Origin: Citrus sinensis
Taxonomy: Eukaryota > Streptophyta > Magnoliopsida > Sapindales > Rutaceae
Length of the DNA: 64,000 bases
Assembly: GCF_022201045.2 (NCBI RefSeq)
Contig: NC_068562.1
Span: 25,502,501 to 25,566,500 of the forward strand
Direction: 5' to 3'
Shown: in pieces, positions 1-12,189 of the stretch
Position numbering within the stretch: the stretch's first letter is position 1
How the letters are laid out: each line of letters begins with the position of its first letter
The notes under the pieces: generated by a model
The model's input: the letters and a program-made list of their open reading frames with translations, nothing else
Database searches by the model: none
Told to the model about the DNA's origin: nothing
Program-made: the position numbers and the translations under genes

Positions 1-92
1 GGTTTTTTGTGTCTCGTTTCGCGAACTCAAGTTGGTTGACATGGAGAAGTGCTAAGGTTGGGGCCATTGAAGGAGGCATATCTCGATATTGA
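1..92 (+). other. Possible 3' end of a gene lying upstream of the window
   Basis: Two frames are open from the window edge: one ends at TAA 53-55 (tail ...KLVDMEKC) and one at TGA 90-92 (tail ...EGGISRY). The following 300 bases are T-rich and look like a plant 3' UTR. I cannot tell which frame, if either, is real, and I recognise no family. Confidence 0.2.
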
Positions 93-1017
93 TGTTATTA
101 TACAAGCTTCTTACAGCGTTTGAGGGGGGCTTATTTCTGTACTCAACCGTCTTCCTTGCCTTGCATTCATCTGGTGTTCAACCAAGTCTTTTTTCTTTTT
201 TTTCCTTTTTTTTTTTTAAAGTAGGATGTTTGTAGCTGGAGATGAAGAGTGGTTGTGATGCTTTTCTATTTCATTTTCTAAATTTTCATATTTGAAGGTT
301 TTTTTTCTCCCCCTCTCAAAAGGAACATTAATGTTAATAGCTATTGTATGAGAAAACTTTAATTAGTGTCAGCTTGCAGTCATAAATTTGGTTATTAAAA
401 TATATTTAATACTTGTTTGAGAGCTTTCAATGATGAATCAATGTCTTATTTCAAATTATCGAATGTACTGTATTAGCAACTTGACGCGAGCAAGCATGAA
501 TGTCCTATTTGTTTGCATTTTTCAAATTTGTGGGATCATGTGATCGTACGATCAGTATAACGTATTTTTCAAATTTGTTTGTGTTCTTGATTCTTGTATT
601 CAGATTAGATTGCAAGCTAAGCGCAATTCTATCTGTGCTAGTTAGTCAAAAGTTTGCAAATATTTTCCATGCATTTTCTCTACGATGGTGACAGCGTGGG
701 GTGCCACAATGGAAAAGGTTTGGTTTGCTGCCGCTTAGATCTGTGAAATTCAATTTGTAATAGTTTTCTAGTTGTTTTAAGAGCTGGGGAAGGAAATTTA
801 TAGAAGATGAGGACTTGGCTTTCTATTTGGTATATTCTTAGGATCTAAGTTTTGATTAAGATGTCCAACAGAGTTAATGTCATGTCCGTATCAACTTATA
901 CCTTTTGAAAATGGAACATTGAAGGGGTCTCTTTTTCCTCTTTTGATGATCTTTGAAAGTTACGCTTTATTGAGAGTGAGAGCTGCCCTTTTCTTATTTT
1001 AATGGCTGAAAAGTAAT

Positions 1018-1215
1018 GGAATATACCCTTTCTGTGGCGCGCGAGTTGGGTTGTTTGCCTTGGGACCGTAGCAAACTGTTGATCTGCCCTGTTGCAAGAG
1101 ATGAAATTTTTTTAGAAAAAGCCATATTTTTAAATGTATTTTATCTTTTAAATCATACTTTCATTAAATAAAATATGAAATTCGTTGATTTGGCTAATCT
1201 ACTTCCCCGGTGCAC
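1018..1215. repeat. Diverged direct repeat, copy 1 (partner 2563-2755)
   Basis: This block and 2563-2755 share a colinear series of motifs: ATAT(A)CCCTTTCT, GTGGC(A/G)CG(T/C)GAGTTG, AAGAGATGAAA, an ATTAAATAAA-like stretch, and TTGGCTAATCTA. The copies lie about 1.5 kb apart in the same orientation. No terminal TG/CA ends or primer-binding site are obvious, so an old duplication is as likely as a pair of LTRs. Confidence 0.5.
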
Positions 1216-2562
1216 GTGAGCCTACCAAACCTGACATGTGATAATGATCAAACTGGAATTTAGTTGATTCCAGTTCTAAGGCAGTGAAGTCATAACTTTA
1301 AAAAATAAGGCAGGTCCAATAGGACCTGTAAGTTATTCCTGTAAACACCTACCTGTAAGGCTTTATGTCGTCTTCCGAACAGAGAACTTTCGTTCAGTTG
1401 GCACAATTGAAGTGGGTAGCCTTCGCTAAGCAGAAAATATTTATTTTATTATAAGACTTTGAAATCAATTTTTTTTTTTAATTCATATAGTCAAAGACTG
1501 TAATAGTTAAAAAAAAATGATTTGTGTTATTTTTATTTTTATTTTTTTAGAATCTGAGGCTCTACTTTTAAATTTGATTAAACTATCATTTTCCATTATT
1601 TCACTTTGTGGACATGATATTTTATAATGCGAATTCTAAAAATAGTGAAGCCATTCAACCCAACTTAAAAAACAAACTTATAAATATAAGTGTGGTTAAA
1701 ATCTAAAATTTACATTTTAATTGCTAAGTTGTTATATTTGACCCTTATATTTCTCTCACCAGTCCTACTCTTTAATCAACCTCAATTATTTCCACAATTA
1801 TCTTTATTAAATAATAAAAAAATAATTAAAAAACAAATATAATTTCAAAAACCTTAGCCACCTTCCACCATCGTTTTCACTTAGTTGCTTTCCATCGCCG
1901 CCATCACTACCTCATGCTATCGCACCACTAGTCCTTAGTTGCCAATTACCTTACTAGAAGATTCTCCAGCAGTCACTGACCAAAACCCCTCATTTGTTTG
2001 AATTGATTTTAGAAAGATTGAAATGACAGTATAAAAATCAAAATAACATCAAATGAAAAGATGGAAAGAGCAACTTCAGTATAGGAATTAAGAAATTATA
2101 AATTAATTGAAATGAATGATAAATAATGAAAACGGTACTAATAAAAAAACAAAATGAATGAAAGCCGCTCTCGGTGTTTTAGTACCTTTTGGAAGATACA
2201 TAATATATTATGAAAACTATTGAAAATTTTTAAAAATTCATTTAATTTCCTCTAATATTTCAATGTTATTTCCATATGTGTTTCATTAATTTTGAATTTG
2301 GAAGCATAATCAAGTTAGAGTTGAAATAAAAGAAAAGAATGGATGAAAAAGATTGCTGTACAACTTTAATTTATTATTTCGCTCATGCATACATATTGAA
2401 TCAGTGGTAGGTATTAAAATGTGAAGTGTGTGGTTGAAAAAAAAAAGTTACATAAAATTCATTTTGAAAAGGTAAAACTACTATATATTACAAATAATTA
2501 AATCAACAAAACACTAAATGAAAAAAAAAAAGCACATAATTTTTAATAACTAAAATAAAATT

Positions 2563-2755
2563 TTCATATCCCTTTTCTTTGTGGCACGTGAGTTGTGTTA
2601 TTAGCAAAGCAATTGTTTTTCTATTATTCCAAGAGATGAAAATTTTGGAGAAAGCCTATTTTCTATGGATTTTATATTTTAGACCATTTTTTCATTTAAT
2701 AAAAAAATGGAAAACCCAATAGTTTGGCTAATCTATCTACTACACCGACACGCTG
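2563..2755. repeat. Diverged direct repeat, copy 2 (partner 1018-1215)
   Basis: Second copy of the block at 1018-1215, same orientation, with the same order of motifs and several small indels. Function unknown. Confidence 0.5.
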
Positions 2756-3353
2756 GAGATTAAGATTTTTTTTTTTTAATAATTTGGGATGGAGTAAGTT
2801 CTAATTTGGGGAAATAATTTGCTTGATTTATAAGAGACAACTGTAATTGCGGTGCTTTGTTTATGTTTTTGAGTTTAAGTAATTTATCTTGGAAAAAGGG
2901 ATTAAAAGAACATGTGAGTAGGAATATTTCTGTAATTATGAAAGTTTGCTTCCTCTAATTTTGTGGGTGTTAAAGTAACACTAATCATGATGTTAATGCA
3001 CATGGCCAGCATCTGTTTTTCCAACTTCCAACCTCCTCCAACATTCCATTCCAAAAAAAGTATAACAGAAGAAAACATTTAAAGAAAAGCAATTAATGGT
3101 CTATTGCTGATAACTAGTTATTATTTGAGTTCATCCACGCCCCACCCCCTTGTTCTTAAATATAATGCAAACGCGTTTATGAAATAAAATTTTGGCAACT
3201 CTTTGCATTAGCAAACTCTTGCATTTAGGGTTTGGTGGACGTTTAGAAGGAATGTAAAACATCTTCTTAGACATTATCATTTTAGAGAAATATAACCATA
3301 GTCAATTAAAATGTTTAAAATTTTCTTGTTCATTCATCATTATAAAGTTAGTT

Positions 3354-3520
3354 TTTTAAAGGTCTGATTATAGTGTCATGATCGTATCGTATTGTATCCT
3401 ATAATTTGAGCACTGGCAGAAAATTATGAAATTAATATTTTTAAAAGTTTGATTATAGTGTCATAATCACACGGCTTCCTACAATTTGAATACTGTCAGA
3501 AGATCATAAAATTAATAAAA
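3354..3520. repeat. Two-copy tandem repeat of about 84 bp
   Basis: Two adjacent copies share TTTTTAAA, then TGATTATAGTGTCAT, then ACAATTTGA/ATAATTTGA, then CTG-CAGAA, with scattered substitutions. Confidence 0.55.
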
Positions 3521-3755
3521 TTCAATAAAATTCAACCACTTACTGACGATACCATAAAATACCGTAGTCACTAACTCAACGATTTTTTGAAAAATAATTT
3601 TGATGGTTGATTTATCATTAGATGGTCAATTGGGTCTGCGACACTTGTGGCAAAGACTTTGCAAATAGGCCCATAAATCACATTCCGAATAGGGCCATAT
3701 AAGAAGATAATAAAAGCTACTTGTATTTTAAATACCGTTTTTTCACAGTTAAAAA

Positions 3756-4339
3756 ATGGAGGACAGAGGGATAATAATATGCAGCCGTTTCTCCTCGCTT
3801 AACCAGGTTGAAAAAAGATTGAAAGTTGAGCGCCAATCACTTACAAGTTTACATCAACTGTTCAATCTTATAAGCTCCCCATTACATCCACTTTGAACAA
3901 ACCAACTGAACATATCTTCAAGAAAGCAGTAACAGTGAGCCCCCACAAGCTTTTCTGCTGTGCCTCCACAGTTTCGGCAAAACCCAACAAAACCCACCTC
4001 AAGTGGATCTTTTGAAGACAGCCCATGATCAAGAAACTAACAATATTGATGATGTCCAAAAGTTAATGCAGCAGCTGGGTCTCAAACATCATTTTCAAGA
4101 ACATAAAGAAAGGGATAGTTTTTGTAAGTGTTGTAAGTGTGAGTGCGAGGGGGGAATTTTATGAGAGGATTGTTGGGGTTAAGGGGCCAACGTGTGAGAA
4201 GGAAGTGGAGCGAATGGTGAGGTGGATTAAGTACTTTTTGAGAAGTAGTAGTAGTGATTGTGATTGTACTTTCGGTGGCAGCTTGGACTTTCCTTTAACC
4301 GTAGATGAGTTCTTGAAGAACGACCCTCCGAATGAGTAA
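3756..4339 (+). pseudogene. Frame-broken gene of unknown function (conserved-looking plant protein)
   Basis: An ATG at 3756 opens 46 codons and stops at 3894. Peptide-like coding then continues in two other frames. One frame runs from about 3909 to 4171 and contains LLKTAHDQE, DDVQKLMQQLGLKHHF and CKCCKCECEG; the next runs to TAA 4337-4339 and contains ERIVGVKGP, EVERMVRWIKYFL and TVDEFLKNDPP. The switch between the last two frames falls on a run of six G (4149-4154); one G fewer would join them as ECEG-EFYER. The composition is protein-like throughout, so this looks like a recently damaged gene, an assembly indel, or a gene with an intron I cannot place. The product is not recognised. Confidence 0.45.
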
Positions 4340-4740
4340 ATGTTAGTTTTGAATTTTCATTGTATTGTTTGTGAGTGCTTCTACTTGGGATTCAGCTTTG
4401 TTCTAGAGATGATTTGTCAAATACTCAATGATGATTTTCGTTGAATTTGAACAGAGATGTGCTACATGAATGAAATTGATTTCATAATGTTTGGATGAGA
4501 CCGCTGATCAAAAACATGCTAAGCAACATAGAGGACATTAACATTAAGGCGGTAATAAATTATTAAGGACAACTTATAAAGTGTAGCATAAGTTTATAAA
4601 CTACCAACAATATTGTTCACACTACAAGTAACAAAATTAGCCCATCCCGAACTCAAATAAGAAAACTCAGCGTACCATTTCCAGCGACAATATTACGCCA
4701 AACTTCAACAATCATTAACAAATTCTGGTGTAGCTTTTGC

Positions 4741-7700
4741 TCAAGCACGGTACTTCACGGACTTCATCAGCTCTACGAAATCCCTAAAAACTGCAGCAAG
4801 AACACAAGTCAATATGCTGGCACGGAGAATTTTATGCAACATAATAGAAAATTGTTAATGAACAATAGAAGCATAATCAAGAGGGGAGACCTCAAATTAT
4901 ACACTTTCCACCCATTATGAAAATAGTCTTTTGTTCATTAACAAAGGTGTGGAAGTGTCTCATAAGTCATATCAATCTTTATGAAAATGCTCGAACACCG
5001 AAAAGTGGGGTGTGTTTCAAAAAGAATTTCTGAAAACTAAATTATATGCAAAAAAATAGATGGTATCAAAAAATGCATTACCGCAGTCTGAATCATGAGG
5101 TCCTGGGGATGCTTCAGGGTGGTATTGGAGGGACATGACATTTAGTGCTGGATAAGCAAGACCGGCACAGGTACCGTCATTAAGATTGATATGAGTCACT
5201 TCCACACCTTTTGGAAGTGTAGCAGGGTCAACTGCATAGTTATGATTCTGCAAAATATAAAATTAAGGTGTATAAATGAGCAAACTAAAAAGGGGAAAAT
5301 AAATTATAGAAAATTTTCAAACTAGCACCCAATTAATGAAAGTTAAATCCAAAGTTTTGAACTGTAACAACTTTAGCAGAAAAAGAAGCACTACGTTATC
5401 TGATTCATTTCTACAAGTTTAATATCCCAAGAATAGGATATCTTCCACTAAATTTTTCCAAATAAAAACTTGTGCTGTAAATGGAAATTTCTAGAAATCA
5501 GGCCATTAGCATATAATCAAGTTCGTCTAAACACACCTGAGCACTAATCTCTACCCGGCCATTTTGAATGTTATGAACAGGATGATTTCCTCCATGATGA
5601 CCAAACTTCATTTTAAAGGTTTTACCACCCAAAGCCTGACCAAGTAACTGATGGCCCATACAAATTCCAAAAACAGGAACCTTTCCTAGTAATTCCTTAA
5701 CTATTGCAACAGCATATGGAACTGCAGATGGGTCTCCAGGGCCATTACTGAAAAGAACTCCATCTGGCTTCAACTTCAAAGTTTCTGATGCCGGCCATGT
5801 TGAAGGAACGACAATGATTTGACAGCCATACGATGCTAAACGTCTCAGTATATTATGCTTGATCCCAAAATCATATGCAATAACCTTTAATTCAGAAGGA
5901 AAGAATTGTGAGAGTGAATTCTAGCAATCCAATATTTTTATTTTTCAAACACAAACTTTGAAAAACAATACTAACACGGTAAGTTTTGCTGTTTCTCTCA
6001 TGGGTGTTAAAATCCCAATCTGGTTTTGTGCTCTCAACCCATTCAAAAGGTTCCTTGCCTGAAACATCACTAATTAAATCAATACCTGCAAAACAGAAAA
6101 TGGAAACTCATGATTGCTTATATCCTGCAACATTAAAGAATTCTATCCATTAATTGCAACATATACATACCTACAATGTCCCATGAACGAGACATCTCTA
6201 GAAGTTCCTGATCTGATTTAGATTCCTCAGTGCTTAATACACCAATAAGGCTTCCATCTTGCCTTAACCTTCGGGTGATTGCACGTGTGTCAACATCAGC
6301 TATTGCATAATGCAAGAGTGCCGAAATCAAACATAGGTCAGTGGTTGTTTCCCAAAGAGCAATGTCAACAAACCATCTAGGTGATTAAGGGCACAAAATT
6401 TAGCTTACAAATTCCCATGATATTCCTTTCTGCTAAATAATTGCCAAGTGTTTCTGCACATCTCCAGTTTGAAGTACTGAAAACGTTTATTTAGAAACGT
6501 AGATCAACATATAACTAATGCTTATTAGGGATAGTAGCAAGCATGCATATTCAAAGAGCAACACTAAAGAAGGACAGCTTACCCTATACTTAAACTTCTT
6601 ATCACTAGACCAGCAAGGAAGCACTGTCTTGATTCTTCATCATCTGGAAGAGACAGTATCACATTAAATTAAGATGTACAACAGTAGGAGTGTGCAAGTT
6701 TATATAACCATAAACATCGCCTACCAAAATTTACACCAGTGTTTCCAATATGTGGGTTTGTCATCAGAACAAACTGACCAGCATAACTAGGGTCTGTCAG
6801 AATTTCCTGATACCTGCAAAATAAGCAAACAGCAACAACGAATCAGACTCTACGCATGAATTTCTAGAGCTCGTCAACTCTTCTGGAAGTTAACCATGTT
6901 AATTTTCATATTCTCTTTGGTGAAGATATTAAATTTTTCTGCCATTGGACAAATATTTTCACTGTAAATGGATCCATTACCAACCAGAAACAAACTGTTG
7001 TTAACCAGTAAATATGGCATTCATTGAGCTACTGACTTATAACATAACCTAACAGCGAAAGCTCTCAATCAACTAGTGTAATTCCATATCACAAGAATCA
7101 AAAGCTCCTATATTGACAGGCGCTAAATCTATGACATAGGACCGATCAAAAGGGACAAAATAATGGCATGACAGCACCACAAATCAGGTACCCTGTTAAT
7201 TCATAAGAAATCCTGCCAACTACGGCTTCTTACTAACACCTAATATGATGTCATATTCAGAAAATCTAGACACAACCAAAGTACCATACTGTTGTGACAC
7301 TCTCTTTAACTGTTTAATATAGTATGATAATAACAAGTACCAAATGTGCCATAATTCCAGACTCTTAAATTGCTTCTTAGACTTTCCCCAAGTTATCAAA
7401 TTTACAAACTCCTGAATAAGAAAAAAGAAAAATTTCCACCAAAGCTAAAGAAGAAAAGTGTATTCAAAATGGGTTGAATAATTTGCTGCAAAAAAACATT
7501 TTCAAATAATTTTTTTACACAGCCTCAAACCACTTCAGCGACAAACAATAGAAGTTAATTAAACCCAGCAAATAAAGTAAAAATAAAAAATAATCTCACC
7601 CAGTCAAAGATGTATTGAAAACAACTTCACCAACTTGGGTCCCTGAAGCACCAAACGATTTAGCCCTCCAAATCGAACCATCTTCAAGCACAAGTCTAGC

Positions 7701-8033
7701 ATTCGCAACATTCCACGGCCTTTCCACCAAACCTAATTAATAAGCAGACACTAATTTTAACACCCAAATAAACAAACGACTCGAGCCTAATGCCTTCCAG
7801 CTCAATTTCATTTCTGGGTCCATTTTTTATTCATTTTTCAAGCATAGTACAAATATATATTTATTGAAACAAGGCAAAGGGTTTATAGCATTACCAGTGG
7901 CGGCGCCCTTGGAAGAGTGGGGAGCAGAGCATTTGATGGTGACAATTCTGAATTTAGAATGCCTTGGTGGCTTATTCGGAGCAAAGAAAGTCGACGGATT
8001 GTTAAGAGCAAAGTTTAAGCCTTGCGTCGCCAT
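4741..8033 (-). CDS. CARA: Carbamoyl-phosphate synthase small (glutaminase) subunit, plastid
   Basis: Class-I glutamine amidotransferase subunit: releases ammonia from glutamine and passes it to the large subunit for carbamoyl phosphate, feeding arginine and pyrimidine synthesis in plastids. Ten exons by splice signal and frame: 8033-7895, 7732-7600, 6813-6725, 6643-6583, 6476-6409, 6299-6171, 6085-5976, 5884-5537, 5247-5082, 4790-4741. They total 1293 nt, 430 aa, the length I recall for the plant family. Residues 1-45 look like a plastid transit peptide (Ser/Asn/Lys-rich, no acidic residues). The CPS small-chain domain follows ([45 protein letters not shown]). The GATase domain has SNGPGDPS, nucleophile Cys about 318 in FGICMGHQ, and His402/Glu404 in YHPE. 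All triad residues are intact. Intron 2 (7599-6814) is the longest and shows nothing notable. Very sure of family; individual boundaries inferred. Confidence 0.95.
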
Positions 8034-8231
8034 TATTAAATTAGCTTTCCCTTCTTCTATGGGGTTTTGTTATTGGTCGCTCTTTAAGTTGCAGAGCAAG
8101 TTCTTAATCACTTTGGCTAGGTTTTTAGTGTCGTCAAGGGAGCGACACACGTGGGCATATGTATTTTATTTTAGGGGTTGAAGCCATTGGGAGCCCTCCG
8201 AAAAGAAATCCTCTCGACACCCCTTTTTCAA

Positions 8232-8359
8232 GGCAAATGCTATGTTACAATTAATGTAACATACACACTCAACAACAACCACACAAATTGTGTGGGCCCA
8301 TTATTTGTGTGGTTGTTGTTGAGTGTTTATGTTACATTAATTGTAACATAGGGGCTCCC
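8232..8359. mobile_element. Palindromic Mutator-type MITE (family with 29667-29789), in the CARA upstream region
   Basis: The 128-bp element is nearly one hairpin. The ends read GGCAAATGCTATGTTACA and, on the opposite strand, GGGAGCCCCTATGTTACA; each arm carries a further palindrome (TGTTACAATTAATGTAACA). It is flanked by a perfect 9-bp direct repeat CTTTTTCAA (8223-8231 and 8360-8368), the target-site size of Mutator-like elements. It lies about 200 bp upstream of the CARA start codon. Confidence 0.85.
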
Positions 8360-9575
8360 CTTTTTCAATTATAATACCGAAAATACTCTTTTCTAAATAA
8401 ACAATGTTTCCAATTATAAGTAAACAAAGAAACCCCTCTTTCCTCTCACATCGTTGTGAATCTAATTTAAGTTTTAAAAGCTGACTCTAATAGTATAATA
8501 CTAGATAATACTATGTTCCAAACACACTTTAATTGTGCATTTACTAAACATAAATAGAAATGAACTGGAATCATAATAAGGAACTTGAATCAGAATAAAT
8601 TATTTTACTTGAACTTTAGAAATTGAAATCACAATTAATAACATTTTCTTTATTTTAGAATCAGAATAGACGAAAATGTCCTTTGTCAATTATGTCCTAA
8701 ATATTATTTGTATATATTATAATTAAAATAATAATAACAATAAAGACAAAAAATTAATTAATTATAATAATAATAACAGCAACAACAACAACAATAAAAG
8801 TAACGGCAATAATAATATTAATAATGATAATAATTAAAATAATAAAGTTAAATATATTTTAATAATAACAATAATATTAATATTAATAATAATGATTTGA
8901 TTACAGTATAATAACAATTAAAATAATAAAAGTAATAAATTTGAATAATAAGAATATTATTATTATTAATGACATTAATGATAGTAATAATAATAAATAA
9001 TGATAATTAATATAAATAAAATAATAAAATTTAATAGCAATAATATTAGATAATAATAATGATATTAATGATAAATAATAACCATCATTAAAATTCTTTT
9101 CAAATGCTATTTTATCAAAAAAGGATTTATATGTAAAAATTTGTAACTTTTAGTACCTATTTAATTTTACAGAAAATACAAGGTGGTGTGGTGTAATCAA
9201 ACTACAAAATGACAAAAGTAGTCGTATGTTGCAACGGTTGCAACACAGGTGAGTCCATTCTTCTGATATATTTTCTTTCAACTAATTAAAATCGATTAAG
9301 GAACCCCACTCCTTAATGAGCACAACAGGAATGTAGACAAAGCAAATGGCTGCCCAAAGAAGGCGCCCATTTTTAAGATCAATGCCAGAAAAGTTAATAA
9401 TATTAATAATAATAGTGACAAAGTAAAAATGAAAGTTCACCCGTTCTACATGACCATGCAGGGAAAAAACATTCAACCATGATCAAAATCTATCAAAATC
9501 ATCAGCCTGTGTGATAATTTATGTTGGAAATACAAAATCTGAAGATGAAACCAACTGACTGATAATTTTGATAGC
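8360..9575. other. Intergenic between CARA and uL15m; contains an AT-rich element relic
   Basis: From 8536 (TGCATTTACTAAAC) the sequence resembles the left end of the element at 46207, followed by about 400 bp of TAA/AAT-rich low-complexity DNA to about 9080. No right end could be found. The remainder (9081-9575) should include the uL15m 3' UTR. Confidence 0.5.
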
Positions 9576-11916
9576 CTAGGCAGATGGGGAGGCTGCTGCT
9601 CCCTCTTCGGAGAAAAATGGAATGGGTTTGGTGGGTGCAGGAAGACGACCAATGCTATCAACTTTATCTTGCAGTTTAGGAGGCGGCCTAGCTGGTCTTG
9701 GCAGCAACCTTCCCTTCTTCTCAAACCACTCCGGCTTTAGCAATGCCCGCAAACCCAGCTTGTTGTAATGCACTCTTCTGACAGAACCACCGGCAGCTTC
9801 AACTGCTGCTTTTGCCCTAACGGTTACTCTTGACGCCTGTTAATGTAGTAACAGAATTGCGACTTTAAAATAAAGGAAAAGGCAAAGTGTATTCTGCAAA
9901 TTAACCACAATCTCTGGTTTGATGGGTTAAGTCTTTGTTTCCAGAAACAGAGTCAGTGGCTCAAACCCTCAAAGCATCTACTTGTTACCACTATCCTAAC
10001 TATTAAGGTAATAAGGTTGTAGTGTGTATAGTGCTACTAAGTGTAGAAATTGATGACCTTACGAGGAACAGCAGGAGAATATGTCCAGCGATCAAAAAGT
10101 ATAAGCTTATGTCAATTCATTCATAAATGTTAAAGAGATTGAGTTTTGAATATTCTAGAGAGGCACAACTGTCTAAAGAGAGATGCTTTAATCTTTTCCA
10201 TTTTGTGCAAATTTTATATTTAAATCATTAATTAAGGTAATTATGACAATAAGGTGCACAGAAGTACCACAGAGGGAGAGAGGCTGCGGAAAGTATAATC
10301 ATCTCTTGTGAAGATCAAGTCGCGGAAGTTAGTAACGTCTATTACAGGATCTAAGAATTCTTCTTTTCATTATGTTTCTTTTGGACATCCCGAGCATTAG
10401 GATTGAAACTGAGAGGTTTTATTTTCCAATCACATCCTAGATTTCTCGGTAAGTCTGAATAGAACAATAAGAAATACAATCTCTAACCTAAGATGTACAA
10501 TTACCTCAAGATGAATTGGCCACTTGATCTTTTCAGCTCCACGACCCATCAATCTTACTCCATCTTCTATCTGCTTCCCTATTGCTCCAGCATCCTATAG
10601 AATAGGATAATTATCACCATGCATCACACCACACAGATGGAACAATAAAGACTCAGAAATAGAGAAGTTCCAGTACCTTGAGAGTTTTCATTGTAATTAA
10701 TTCATGAGAATCTATCTTCCCTGCATTTATTAGATATGCAATCTTTCCCAAACCTACTGGCTGCCAGAAAAGATACGCAACATCAAGGAGTGAACCAGAA
10801 GAAATGAGACACATTGAAAACCTCCTTGAAACAGAAGCTTAAACACATAATGCCAATGGGAGTATAATTAATACATCATCTTCAAACAAAGAATATAAGC
10901 TACGAAAGTTTCAACATCTTCTATCTTCTTTAAATTGGATGGTACTGAAATTAAATAAAATCACCTAGAAGATTTCTAAAACTTTGCAAGCACATAAACA
11001 AAGGCAATTAACCCATATCCCAATGAATTAACTTTCAAGGTACCTATTGACATTTCTTCTATACTAGCGCTAAAGATGAAATTGAAACCATCATATACAT
11101 ATTTGGAGGGACGGATCTTCCTCAAAAAACAAAATAGCATCCAAAAAACTGTCTGTCATTTCTACGCTAGCATGTAAAAGAATCCAATTTCATAGTCATT
11201 TGGCAGATATATCTTATTTGTGCTAAAAGCTCACAATTGTGAACAAGATCCGATTCTTAAGCAAAACAATGGATTCCCCCCGATGAGATCAAGTTAATTA
11301 AGCAAAATTCATATTCCCCACTTAGGTACAACCTGAGCTTAGGCAAAAGCATAAAATTTCACTCCATTTACATCAAATTGCATTTAACCTAACGTGCTAA
11401 CTTGACATCAAGCGATAAATACACACATATTCTCAGCAACAACAACACAATCACAGCTAAAAAGGAAATTAATTCCCGCATTATCTCATGATATAATCAA
11501 AAGGGTACCTGAAAGGTGAGGCTAAAAGGGTTCTTAAACCCACGTTTGGGCAAACGACGACGCATTGGCGTTTGACCACCTTCAAATCCAAACTTCATAG
11601 TTCCTCTTGCCTTCTGTCCCTTGTGGCCTCTCCCTGCAGTCTTCCCTTTACCTGACCCAATACCTCTTCCTTTTCTTGTCTTTTGCTTTCTAGGCACTTT
11701 GTCTCTCAAATCATTCAAGCTTAATAGGCTAAAAGACCTAATGCCCATAACAAATTGACTCGAAATTTGCTCGTTCGGGGTTGAATTAGGGCATTGTGCA
11801 AATTGAAGGGATTGGAATGGAACTGCTCTATGGTTTAAAGTGGGTATTGAGCGAACTACTGCAATGTTGTTGAGGATTGAAGTTGAGAGAAGTGAAGATA
11901 CTCTTCTTCTGATCAT
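9576..11916 (-). CDS. Mitochondrial large-subunit ribosomal protein uL15m
   Basis: Component of the mitochondrial 50S-type subunit. Four exons, all phase 0: 11916-11509, 10760-10677, 10594-10505, 9836-9576; 280 aa. I chose the ATG at 11916 ([10 protein letters not shown]...), giving an Arg/Ser-rich N-terminus typical of a mitochondrial targeting sequence. An in-frame ATG at 12015 would add 33 Lys/Pro-rich residues and is probably 5' UTR. The L15 signature starts near residue 70 ([50 protein letters not shown]) and continues through the small middle exons ([15 protein letters not shown]) to [17 protein letters not shown]. The C-terminal extension after [12 protein letters not shown] is rich in Pro and Arg, as in plant mitochondrial homologues. 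The first intron (11508-10761) has no recognisable insert. Confidence 0.93.
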
Positions 11917-12189
11917 TTTTTTGGGAATTTTTTTTTTCCTCTTTTCGGCCGGTTGATTGATTGGGGGTTTTGGGTTTTGGGCTAGTTGCAGGGGAAACCG
12001 GGTTTCAGGGTTCACTGAGGGCTGTGATCCGGAACTGGCGTTTACATTTGAAGAATAAACTTGGTCGAATGGTCTCTTGCCACGTAAAGCAATCGTAAGA
12101 CGGGAATAAATTTGTCTTGACCCTCCTCGACTTTGGCTAGATTAGTGATAGAATTTATTGTTTTTCTATATTTGGTTAAAAGTACAGAA

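Larger units (their letters stand above)
93..3755. other. Intergenic, AT-rich, no gene seen
   Basis: About 3.6 kb with only short chance ORFs. It contains a diverged direct repeat and a short tandem repeat, listed separately. The rest is low-complexity A/T-rich sequence in which I see no coding signal. Confidence 0.6.

Noticed and set aside
1018-2755. LTR retrotransposon
   Set aside because: No TG...CA ends, primer-binding site, polypurine tract or coding sequence between the repeats.
7864-8181. 105-codon ORF on the plus strand
   Set aside because: It is antisense to CARA exon 1, has no family resemblance, and runs into the promoter region.
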